In this document: one piece after another, positions 45,445 through 55,516 of the stretch
How the letters are laid out: each line of letters starts with the position of its first letter
How positions within the stretch are numbered: position 1 is the first letter of the stretch
Assembly: GCA_030144725.1 (NCBI GenBank)
Contig: JASKMD010000004.1
Location: forward strand, 4,809,853 to 4,873,852
Direction: 5' to 3'
DNA: 64,000 bases
Source of the DNA: Haematococcus lacustris
Taxonomy: Eukaryota; Chlorophyta; Chlorophyceae; Chlamydomonadales; Haematococcaceae
Translations under genes and position numbers: made by a program
Notes under the pieces: model-generated
The model's input: only the letters and a program-made list of their open reading frames with translations
The model's database searches: none
Told to the model about the DNA's origin: nothing

Positions 45445-48400
45445 TCAAACCACAAGCAAGGCAGCAGCCAGGGAAAGCACAACGCCCACGCCTGCCAACC
45501 AAGGGTGGGAAGCTGGTGATTGCAGTGTCGCACTGCTTGTAGTGGGGCTAGCAGTGGGGGTGGAGGTGGTGTTGCAGCTAGGGGCGCAGCGCTGGGCAGC
45601 ACTGGCTATGACCACGCTGCCGTTGCAAGCCCTGCGGTCAAACAGTAGCAAGCATGCATGCCTCTGTAGGAACACATGGAACACTCCTTAACAGCACATG
45701 TGTTGTCCAGATTGCAGGGGTTCTTTGTCAGCATGTCTGCATTGTGTCCTCATTGAAACAACTAGTCGCATTGTTGCAGTGGCAGCAGTCTGTGCCAGGC
45801 AATGATAGTGTCACAAGCAATTACTGACTACCTGTGTAGCCTCAACCCCACCTACCTGAACACCAGTGGGCAGATGGGGGTGACTGGAGCTTGGCAGTTG
45901 ACCAATGGGCACTGTGCAGCAGAAGCCAGGGTAACCTGACCGGCTGTGAGGCTGCGCAAGAAGGTAGGAGCAGCATTGGAGGCGAGCGCTGTGGGGTGGA
46001 AGAGATTGGCGAGGTCCATCAACACCTGCATGAGACATAGGCAGGCCATGCCACGTACTCATCTTATGATGTGCAGCACATGCAAGTCTTCAGTACTGAT
46101 GTGCAGCAGATGCAAGTCTACATGCATGGCTACTCACTACACAAGTGAGGCTACAGTGCTAGGCACCAGAGGGCTTAAGTCTGATGCACCAGTATCACCT
46201 CACCTGGTCAGGACGTGCCACTGCCATCTCATACCAAGAGGTGTAGCCATCAGGGTTGCTCTCCTTATCCACGCGCACAATCTTTCCATCCCTACAGAGC
46301 AACAGGTGCATGGGTCGAGGCTACACACACTGGACAGCTGGGCACTCGACAGATGCATCAGGTGCAGACAAGGGCTATGCATGCGCTTGTAACTGACCTG
46401 AGGAAAGGCAGGCTTGCCAGATCGGCAGCTGAGAAGCCAAAGGTCGACACAAAGTTGTTCAGGGTAAGATCCTGGTTGCGGACGTCTGCAGAAGCAGCAC
46501 ACACCACAAAAAAGCCCGACAGATAAACAAGCAGACAGCAAGCAAAAGACCAGCCACTGAGGAGAGGGAAAACAGTGATCAGCATACTGAGGAAAGTGAG
46601 GCTCATTGCGTACCGGGGTAGCGTGTCTCGTCAATCACCCAGGTCACATTCGCCAGGGCTGAGCGCAACACCTGTAAGTAAAAGAAGCATGACGACCATC
46701 ATCCACATTGGCAATCCAAAGGCACTCTAAGCATGCCTATAGCACTCGCACCTGACCCATGGTAGTGAAGTTGTAGAGGTTGATGTTGCCCAAGCCAGCC
46801 ACAGTGGTGTCCACAACATTTGTGCCGTCCACAAATGGAGCAAAAGCCGCGGGGCTGATCATCACACCACCGGCATCCTGGGGCATGCAAAACAGCACCT
46901 CGTCATCAGAGGGCAGCGCTTCCATGGCAGGCAAGGTGCAAACCAGGCAGAACAACAATGCAATAGTGAGGACTGGGCTCAAGACAGCGCAGCATACCTG
47001 GGTAAGCTGGTACCGATACTTAGATAGCTGCACTTGGACCACTTCCCGTCCAAATACAGGACCCCAGGCAGGGTTGGCGGGTTGGTAGTACAGCCACGCA
47101 ACTATGGGTTGCTGTGTTGGAGGCAAAGATGCTACCACATTGGCGACTGCAGCCTTTGTGGAGGCATAACTCTGCGTGTAGTAACCAAGATGGGCATGGA
47201 AGCGGCATTGGTTACATCATGCACAGCAACATCACATGATTTTGTGAAGGGATGCTCCTTAGCACTCGCAAACTAACAACACCCTGCGCTTTAGTCTGCG
47301 CTCACCTGGGCCACTTGTGTAAAGATGTTGTTGGCCTTGTCTTCAACATTGAAGAAGGTGGCCACATACTTGATCCACTCAGCCCGGTTCAACACCCCGG
47401 GGTCAGCTGACGCTCTGTGATGTAGCATGCCATCACAATTCATTTGTTGATCACAGCAGTTGGCACCAGTGGTTGATTGAGTGATGTGCACAGCAAACGT
47501 AATGAATGTCAACGACTCACAAATACTATGAACAATGGCACGGATGGCAAATGCAACAAGGCTGCATGTCACAACAGCAAAACTTGGGCATGTCGTCTTC
47601 CTTTGTAAGATCAGGCAAGGCAGCATACAATGAGACAATACCACCACCACCACGGGTGTGGGTTCACTCACGTCACTGAAATAGTCATGTTGTTGGCAGT
47701 GTTTCCATATGTAAAGAAAGCGTCAACCTTGTTGGCGATGGCCCGTACTGCCAGAGTTGCATTGACGTTGCTTGCAGAGGGGGCTGGGTTGCCTGGTGCC
47801 AGTTGCTGGCAGCCTACAAGCAACCATTGCAACACATACATAGTCATTGCATGACTCAAAGTGGCAATGTCAACAAAATGTACCACTAGTTGAGCCATGT
47901 TCACACACCATAAAAGCCGATGCTCTGCTGACAGGCGTCCACTGCAAACCTGGACGTAAACGTAATGCGGTTGGACACTCCCAGCAGCTTCTACAGAGCA
48001 TGACAACATGTAAATGGTCGAATGCAAGGCTGCAAGCAGTGCAAGCCTTGCTTGTTAACTCTTGTTATAGTCACGCATCGCAGGTCAGCTTACCATGAAA
48101 GCGACAACGGTGGTGTCGTCTACTGACACGCTGGACAATGGGACAGAGAAGAACTTCGCACCAGCGGGGACAGCCGAAGGGGGTGGCGGCTGCGTGCCGC
48201 ACTGGTATAGCACGTATGTTTCATTCGCGGATTGCCTCCTGTTCACAACTATTTTGTAGGTGTCAAAGTAGTTGACGTTGAAGTTGAGGGCATAGCTTGG
48301 CTACGTGGATGAAAGCACCCTTAGCCATTGTGAGTAGTGCCTCGAACACATCGAAGCGCAAGGTTTGCTCAACCTACCGTGACTGTGCTCTCAAGCCCAG

Positions 48401-48539
48401 AAGCTGAGATCAAGCGGAACTGGGACGGGAATGCGGGGACACCCAACGCGTCCGCTGAGACACAGTCCGCTGCCTGGCGCACCCCAGCTCCGAAGGCGCC
48501 ACCCAGCGCGACGAGCAAGAGGGCAGGCACAGTCCACAT
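45445..48539 (-). CDS. Secreted periplasmic-binding-protein-like protein (TroA/BtuF-like), probably membrane-anchored
   Basis: A complete 12-exon gene: 48539-48378, 48300-48094, 47990-47909, 47813-47672, 47414-47306, 47171-46998, 46877-46752, 46671-46614, 46485-46398, 46291-46204, 46025-45856 and 45631-45445. The total is 1593 nt, 530 aa, with all phases consistent. It starts with a signal peptide (MWTVPALLLVALGGAFGAG) and ends in a hydrophobic tail (WLAGVGVVLSLAAALLVV) after a Thr/Ser/Pro-rich stretch, as in GPI-anchored proteins. The body reads like the PF01497 cobalamin/ferric-siderophore binding fold: TYVLYQCGT, VPLSSVSVDDTTVV, LLGVSNRI, AEWIKYVATFFN, WVIDETRYP and WYEMAVARPDQVL. A cell-surface metal- or cofactor-binding role is likely but not shown. 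There are several N-glycosylation sites (NxT/S). Confidence 0.72.
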
Positions 48540-48977
48540 TTTATTGTATCTGGCTGACTGGCTCACGAGGCACCATCATAATATTAAGAAAGTGCACCCA
48601 ACTGTTTTAACTGTTCGCATATAATCACTCCCGAGCATTCCGATGAAAGAACCAGCATAGCACTCCCTCTTGACTACACAGCACGCTTCTTCGAGCCGGT
48701 CTCCTAAACATAGCTTTAGCTAGGAGTTGTTCGTAGACTGTCTGGCTGTAGTGCCTCGTCGCAATCCAAAATGTCATTGTCGGGGGTCCTCCGGCACTGG
48801 TCTAGGCACAGTTCGTCCTGTTCTTCTTGCCATAGAAAACAACGAGAAGCAACCACAAATACTAGAATTGATAGTTTTGTTCGCTTACATTTACTAACAT
48901 CTGGTGACTGTAGCGGGCAGGGGAGAGCAAACGGTGTTGTGTTGTGTTGTGTGGTGTTGTGTGGTGTGATGTGATGT
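48540..48977. other. Upstream region of the secreted-protein gene, with a GTGTT/GTGAT repeat
   Basis: Should contain the promoter of the minus-strand gene. At 48932-48985 there is a (GTGTT/GTGGT/GTGAT)n microsatellite into which the hAT element inserted. Its other half follows at 51663. Confidence 0.5.
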
Positions 48978-48985
48978 GATGTGAT

Positions 48986-51662
48986 CAGGCTTGTGAAAAT
49001 TGCAGTATTTCATGAAATCTTGCAGTGAAATCTTTCACGTGCAAAAATGCAACATTTCATTGCAAGAATGAGAAACCCCGGTAGCCCCCAGCACCCGGCA
49101 GCACGAGTAGAGCCCGATGGCTGAGGCTGTCGCGGCAACTAGTGGCCTTCAACAGAATGCTCGTGGCCGCATTGCTGCTTTCTCTGGCCCTTCGTTGGCA
49201 TTGCCACGGGTGCTCCAACACAACGTGATTGGCCTGGGCAATGCGACCCCTCTACAACCTAACGGGAAGAGGCGTCGCACTACCACAGCCGACACAGCCG
49301 CAGGCACAACAGCAGGTGCAGCCACAAGCAGCCCGCGCAGCAGCTGGATCACAGCGCAATGGAGGACTGTAGCGGAGAGAGGAAGTGCCTCCATTGCGGC
49401 GAGGACAAGTCCATCAACAACATCACGCGCCTCAAGAATCACTTGCTAGCGTGCTTGAAACACAGCTGCCTCATATCCTGTGCTTGGGCTGCCATGCACA
49501 TATCAGAAGCCTGTTTTTCACTAGTAAGTACCACCACCACCACCTCCCCTCCCACTACCACCACCACCACCACCTCTCAAACCCACCACCACCTCTCACC
49601 ACCACTGTCCTTCACCCTCCCCACCTCTTAAACCCACCACCACCTCTGAAACCCACCACCACCTCTCACCACCACTGTCCCTTTCTCTCAAACTGATCAC
49701 CCTCACCCTCGCTGTCCCTCTCTCTCAAACTGAGCACATTCTTATTTTGCCATGCTCATGATGTTGCACCAGCAGAGGTGACAGAGCTACCATCCTTCCG
49801 CCAACACATTGACCAGGTCAAGGAGGTCGTCCACTACTTCCTCCACCTGCAGCTTCCACGCGAGCTGCTGCTGCAGCACAGGGCTGCCACAGCAGCAGCA
49901 GCGGCAACAACAACGGCAGCAACAACTGTGTCTGCCAAGCAAGTGGAGTTGGTGCAAATGTCTCAGACACGCTTTGCCAGCCTACAAGACATGTTGTGCA
50001 GTGTTCAACACAACAAGTCGGTAAGCCATAGCACATGGGTCCCAATCATACTAATCACCCTCACCCTGACCCTGACCCTCATCCTGACCCTCACCCTCAC
50101 CCTCCTGTGTCACACTAATCATTGTTGCTAGTTTGTGTTGTTGTTGTCGTAGTTTGTTGCTAGTTTGTGTTGTCGTTGTTGCTGTTGATGTAGGCGTTGA
50201 GGAGTGTGGCTATCTCTGACTCATTAGGCAATGATGCCCGGTCACGCAACGTCATCGCCTTGGTGCTGAACCCTGACTTCTGGGAGAAGAATGAGTGGAT
50301 TGTTGGCACCCTAGCGCCTGCTGCCAAGCTAGTGGAAGCCCTTCAGGCTCATGCTGCTAATCTTGCCCATGTGCACTTTGGGCTGATGGCAGTTGAAGAC
50401 AAGTTGGACAAGATTACCAGGTAATCACATCACCAGCATTCTAATATGTGTGCATGATGTGTGCAGGTCATGCCCACCATGATGTGTGCATGATGTGTGC
50501 ATGATGTGTGTAGGTCATGCCCACCAGCATTCCAAGATGATGCATTTGATCTAGAGCAGGCGTGGGATCAACGCATGCTCTATGGCCACCATCCTGCACT
50601 GTGCCAACTTCCGAGACAAGCACGGATCTCTGCTGCCAGAGCAGATGAGGAGTGCTGAGGACCTGGCCGCTCGCCTTGCAAGCTCAAATGGTCAAGGAGA
50701 CGACTCAGCAGCTGCTCAGGTGAGACCCCCCTCCCCTCCATCAAAGCATCAGATATCACACTAACCTACTCCTCACCCTCACCCCTCCATCAAAGCATCA
50801 GATATCACATACCCTAGTGCTCACACCATCCATGATGCACATCAGCTCCACACTGTCACACACTTGTTTTTGTTTATTGATTGCTAGGCGCGAGACGAGT
50901 TCCACACTTGGTGCAGCGATGGCTACATGGTGAAGATGAAACTGAGCCCCAACATCTTCCACCCACGCCTGCTGCGTGACCCAGTGACCTGGTGGGAGTG
51001 GTATGGCATGGAGACGCCTGTGCTCAGCAAGTGGCACAGCGGGTGCTTAGCATTCCTGCCACATCGGCTGGCGTGGAGCGCCTCTTCTCAGTTTTCAAGT
51101 TCATCTGGAGCGATCGCCGCAGCCGTCTGCTCATGGGCCGCATGTGGGCAATGGCCTATGTATACTTCAACACTCGGGCCTTGAAGCACCAGGAGCAGCC
51201 CTCGGCAGCTGATGCTGCTGATGTGGAGCAGTGGGAGGAGTGGATGGCCAGCCAGCCTGTGGAGGGTGCACCCCTTTAGTAGGGGAGCCATTGCATGGGC
51301 AACGCTGAAACTGCAAAATCATGGCATCATGCATGAACAGTAATAGTGGGGGATATTGGCAGCAGTAAGTAACTCATCAGATCAGTATGCATGGATAGGA
51401 GCTGTACTCGCACACGTAGGCATGGGTATGCATGCTGACCTATGATTTTTGGTGGATGTGGTGCACCAAATCGTATCTCTGATTGTTGCATTGGGTTGAC
51501 AGATGTTAAACAGGGCTGTGTGCAAAGTTTCAGGTCAAAACTCACAAGGCAACCACGCGTTTTCATGCCGTTTCAAGTCTTTCATTCTTGCATTGGAATT
51601 TCATCGATTTCATGCAAGAATGAAAGAATGCGAGAGTGAAAAAACGCAAAGTCACAACCCTG
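48986..51662 (+). mobile_element. hAT-superfamily DNA transposon with 8-bp TSD
   Basis: The ends are inverted repeats, CAGGCTTGTGA at 48986 and TCACAACCCTG ending at 51662 (one mismatch). The flanking 8-bp direct repeat is GATGTGAT (48978-48985 and 51663-51670), the size typical of hAT. Inside lies a plus-strand transposase. The element is 2677 bp. Confidence 0.93.
49117..51279 (+). pseudogene. hAT transposase, frame-broken
   Basis: An N-terminal BED zinc finger (CLHCGEDKSINNITRLKNHL, near 49385-49445) is followed by exons coding SFRQHIDQVKEVVHYFLHL, NPDFWEKNEWIVGTLAPAAK and FHPRLLRDPVTWWEWYG. The C-terminal hAT dimerisation block is RVLSIPATSAGVERLFSVFK, and the stop is at 51277. Just before that block one G is missing (LSK|VAQ, near 51030), which breaks the frame. 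The start and BED exon also lie in different frames. This may be a decayed copy or a sequence error. The protein would cut and rejoin the element's inverted ends. Confidence 0.8.
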
Positions 51663-51788
51663 GATGTGATGTAATGTGGTGTGGTGTGGTGTAATGTGGT
51701 GTGGTGTTGACTTGTGTTGACTTGGTGTTGTTGGTGACTTGTAGTGTGGTGTTGACTTGTGGTGTTGACTTGTGCAACTATATCAATA

Positions 51789-51925
51789 GGACTCTCAATA
51801 GGACCCTGCACAGGGTCGGTAGGACCCTGCACAGGGTCGGTAGGACCCTGCACAGGGTCAGTAGGACTGTGCACAGGGTCGGTAGGACCCTGCACAGGGT
51901 CAGTATTGGTGGGACCATATACAGG
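51789..51925. repeat. 21-bp minisatellite of hairpin units
   Basis: Six or so copies of AGGACCCTGCACAGGGTCGGT. Each contains the inverted repeat GACCCTG-CA-CAGGGTC. Confidence 0.9.
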
Positions 51926-52026
51926 GTCGGTAGTTCTTCTATCAAGGTTCCTGGTGTCATTAAAGGTTGTCTAAAGATGACCCTACACAACTCTCACAAT
52001 GTCAGCTGAAGAAAACGAGCCAGTGG

Positions 52027-52474
52027 TCAGGTCCCACAAGGTCTCTTTGGCAAAATGTACCGTGAGCCATTTGATGCCGCGCTTACACAGCCTTGATCAG
52101 CGAGCCTTCCCGATATGCCTACTGCATCAAAGGGCCTGCACGGCCTGGACGCCCACCAACCCTTGCCAAGTGTTACTGTAGATGGATGCGGCGTACTAAT
52201 TTAAGCCGACCGACCGACTGGTGACCGCTCTACCTCGCTCGTCGTTGCGGCGTTGTTGTATGCACGTGCACTACCGTCAGGATGCAAGGAGTCACTGGTG
52301 CAAGGATACCGCGGAGGGGGGCAAAGTTGACTTTAGCCCGTCCCTCGCAGGCCAAGCTGCGGAGCACCACGCCGCAGCGGGGCGTCGCGGTTTGACCTCT
52401 TGGAGTTCAGTGTACGCGACATAAAGTGACGGTACATTTTTTCAAGCCATTTTACCTGACCTTGTGGGACCTGA
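52027..52474. mobile_element. Short non-autonomous element of the TCAGGTCCCACAAGGTC family, 7-bp TSD
   Basis: 448 bp with inverted ends TCAGGTCCCACAAGGTC and a 7-bp duplication CCAGTGG (52020-52026 and 52475-52481). Its ends and parts of its middle match the element at 12454-14879 in inverted orientation. It lacks that element's nested insertion and some internal sequence. It has no coding capacity and behaves like a MITE. Confidence 0.9.
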
Positions 52475-52481
52475 CCAGTGG

Positions 52482-53180
52482 CGAGAAAAGCTGGTTGTAA
52501 TTCCCTTGTAATCACATGTAGTTTACATGTATTTACACACGTAATTACGTAAGTACACGGCGTAAGTAAGTACGTAACTTTGTAACTTTGTAATGCCGTA
52601 TCACTGATCGAAAGACTCTGATGGCAATTCCAGTCTTACATTAAACGCGCATCATCACATTGCAGCAGACGCAGCTAACGTTACATCAAATGATGGAGTA
52701 GATGGGTTGCACTTGCAATAAGATTACCGACCCCATGTTGGGAACGCCTGACCCGCACTCCCAAGGCAGCCAGGCCGCCTCCCATGCAGCCTCAGAGCAG
52801 CCCACCCAAGCAAGGTCGAAGCAACCAAGACCAGCCCCCGGGACGATAGCAAGTTGACTGGCTAGGCTAGGAACTGCAGCGGTGCATTCAATAGGCAGCT
52901 CATCGAAGTATGCAATACAGTTGTGTAAGGGCAAGGAGTACCCAGGCATGGCAGCCATGGCAAGCTATGGCAACGGGCATGTACGGCTTGGCTGTGGTTT
53001 TATTGGAGTGGTAAGGCAATAGTGTACAACAGACGAACAAAACGCATTCAACGTGCCACATGTTTACCTGTGGGTACTTTCACTCAGCTACTCCAAACAA
53101 GTGGCACATTCCCCCTAGACCACTGGGTACCTCATCGAAACCTAACAACTTGATGCTTTGTAGGGCTAACAACCCCCTTG
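52482..53180. other. Intergenic stretch
   Basis: No gene seen. A 25-bp piece near 52726-52748 resembles the right end of the nested insertion at 12600-14038. Confidence 0.35.
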
Positions 53181-53400
53181 TCCCTCACTAGGGCCTCCAT
53201 TTGGGCCAGACCAGTAGTGACCACTAGCAGCCACTAGCGGGAATACTAGGGACCACTAGTGACCCGACTCAAATGGTGGTTATTGAGCTGTGTGGAGTAT
53301 ACCCAATGCACATGGACATGGTGCATGAGTGCCTACCACCTACACTTTTGCCTGACCCCTGAGGGCTTATGCGTTATTGCGGGCCCGGCCATTAATACCC
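53181..53400 (-). ncRNA. Conserved right end of Fanzor copy D, candidate guide-RNA scaffold
   Basis: Starts at the same TCCCTCACTAGGGCC boundary as copies A and C. It contains an 80-bp hairpin, arms CCATTTGGGCC and GACTCAAATGG, at 53197-53276. The RNA role is inferred. Confidence 0.4.
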
Positions 53401-54940
53401 CGGCGGTACTCTGCAGCCCGGTGCAGCCGCTGCCTGCCCTTGGGCGGTCGGTCATTGACCCGCTTGTAGCGCTGCTGGTACTCCTTGCCAACATGGGGCA
53501 GAGCCCTCATAGCTGCGCAGCTCCACGGGGCGCTGCATGCTCTCCCCAACGTGTTGCAAGTTCAGGCATCCGTTGGTGTCCCAGTCCAGCCACATGCCCC
53601 ATGGGGGTGCCGGGGGTCGTTGCACTGGGCCAGGTGAGGGCTGGGCAGGGGGCTGTGCCTGGGCTGGGAGAGGGGGTGGGGCCTGGGCAGGGGGAGGGGG
53701 AGAGGGGTCCTGGGCCGGGGCAGGGGGATCCTTGGCAATGAGGGCCGAGGCTTGGGGGGCCGGGGCAGGGGGAGGGGGAGGGGGAGGGGGAGGGGGAGGG
53801 GGGTGAGGCAGCACCTCATGGCACCATTGCAGGCCTCGCACATTGTTAGCATGCCGCAGGCTCCAGGCTGGGCGCACCAGCCGTTGGATGACCTGGCCTG
53901 CTGGGGGTACCCAGTCTGCGGGCCTGGGGCGCTCACGTGGCAGGTGTAGCTCACATGGCTGCGGGGCGTGCACAGAGGAGCTGGGGCAGGGTGTCCTGCA
54001 AGGAACCCAGCTTCTTCATGCCCAGTAGGCAGCGGTGCTTGTCGGCCTCCTCTATCAGGTCAGCCACATGCCCCTTGTCCAGGGTGGCGGCATGCAGCTC
54101 TAAGCTCTGGGCGTTAATGCCATACCCACATGCCATCCTAATGAACAGCTGCGCCTCCTCGCCGCTCCAGTTCAACTGGGCCCTGGCTGCCTTGGCCCAC
54201 AGCTTTACAAAACGCAGGTCAGGTCAGGTCAGGTCAGGTCAGGTCAGGTCAGGTCAGGTCAGGTCAGGTCAGGTCAGGTCAGGTCAGGTCAGGTCAGGTC
54301 AGGTCAGGTCAGGTCAGGTCAGGTCAGGTCAGGTCAGGTCAGGTCAGGTCAGGTCAGGTCAGGTCAGGTCAGGTCAGGTCAGGTCAGGTCAGGTCAGGTC
54401 AGGTCAGGTCAGGTCAGGTCAGGTCAGGTCAGGTCAGGTCAGGTCAGGTCAGGTCAGGTCAGGTCAGGTCAGGTCAGGTCAGGTCAGGTCAGGTCAGGTC
54501 AGGTCAGGTCAGGTCAGGTCAGGTCAGGTCAGGTCAGGTCAGGTCAGGTCAGGTCAGGTCAGGTCAGGTCAGGTCAGGTCAGGTCAGGTCAGGGCAGGGC
54601 AGGGCAGGGCAGGGCAGGGCAGGGCAGGGCAGGGCAGGGCAGGAGTCAGGTCAGGTCAGGGGTCAGGTCAGGTCAGGAGTCAGGTCAGGTCAGGTCAGGT
54701 CAGGTCAGGTCAGCAGGGTGGGGGTGAGGGTCCGGGTGAGGTTCAGGTATCAGGTAATACCTTCTTGCAGAAACCCCCAATGACGCGCTCCTGGGCATGG
54801 TGAAGCCCCAACCACTGCCGGCGCCAGCGTGGCTTGAGGTACTTCTCCCACCCTGCATCCCAGGTGGCCTTGAGGGCCTGGATGTGGGCCTTGAGGCCGT
54901 CCAGGGTGGGGCAGTAGTGTATAACAGCGTAGTACTAGCA
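53367..54940 (-). pseudogene. Fanzor copy D, degenerate
   Basis: The pieces follow the order of copy A. An exon at about 54940-54761 reads ATWDAGWEKYLKPRW and ends at a GTATTA donor. An intron holds the (TCAGG)n array. A part at 53973-53540 reads ADWVPPAGQVIQRLVRPAWS, RGLQWC, a long Pro-rich run and RuvC-III as MWLDWDTNGCLNL. A tail with KEYQQRYKRVNDRPPKG is in a shifted frame, a one-base shift near 53500. The RuvC-II block with its Glu is not found. In its place, at about 54200-53951, is an open segment (NWSGEEAQLFIRMACGYG) that matches no other copy. The RuvC-I exon is not seen. Most likely a dead copy of a subfamily shared with E. Confidence 0.65.
54216..54594. repeat. (TCAGG)n pentanucleotide array in Fanzor D
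   Basis: About 75 perfect TCAGG units, followed to about 54714 by GGGCA and broken TCAGG units. It sits in the apparent intron of Fanzor D. Confidence 0.97.
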
Positions 54941-54985
54941 GGAGAAGATGGGGATCAAGTAGCAGGACAGCAGGACAGCAGGACA

Positions 54986-55288
54986 GCGCCATGCCTAATC
55001 CAGGCAGACCAGGAGTGGGTGGAAGTGCGTCTTTTCGTCTGCAGACGACGTCTTGTCACAGCCCTATTAGGGTAGGGCTCTAGCGAATAGGTTAGGGACA
55101 CATAGGTTAGGTCCCGACTCCTAGGTTAGGGACACACCGGCCTCTCACTGCTGTGGAGAAGTGTAGGGGCTAGGATAGGGATACAGGACAGCCTGGATTA
55201 GGCATGGGGAGCCAGCTGCTGAGCTCGCGTGGGCGGCCCGGCCCGGCTGCAATGCGGCAGATGTTTAGCGCGGCTGACACGCGGCTGA
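54986..55288. pseudogene. Scrambled Fanzor remnant F (copy-B type)
   Basis: 55195-55288 matches the end of the copy B coding region (about 22391-22496) in the same orientation. 55075-55195 matches the B 3' flank (22103-22220) inverted. 54986-55022 matches about 22367-22403 inverted. The pieces are rearranged and cannot code. Confidence 0.65.
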
Positions 55289-55516
55289 CAACCCATGACC
55301 ATTGTTTGAATTCCGAGTGATGTAATCTAATGTAATTTACTGCCACCAGCCATAACGCGTTCTGCAGCTAGCACTCCATCGGAGCTGTGCACAAATTCAT
55401 GAACGTGCGTTTCGAGCCAAGTGTGCACTAGAGTTATTCCGTCAGGTTGAAGGGCTGTAACATACTGTCGAAGGGCCGACGAAACACCAAACCAAACCAA
55501 ACGGTAACATTGGTCG

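Noticed and set aside
54216..54594. CRISPR-like array
   Set aside because: Five-base units in perfect tandem without spacers, in eukaryotic DNA.
53937..54803. SGQVR repeat protein
   Set aside because: Translation of the TCAGG array, with no signal or domain.
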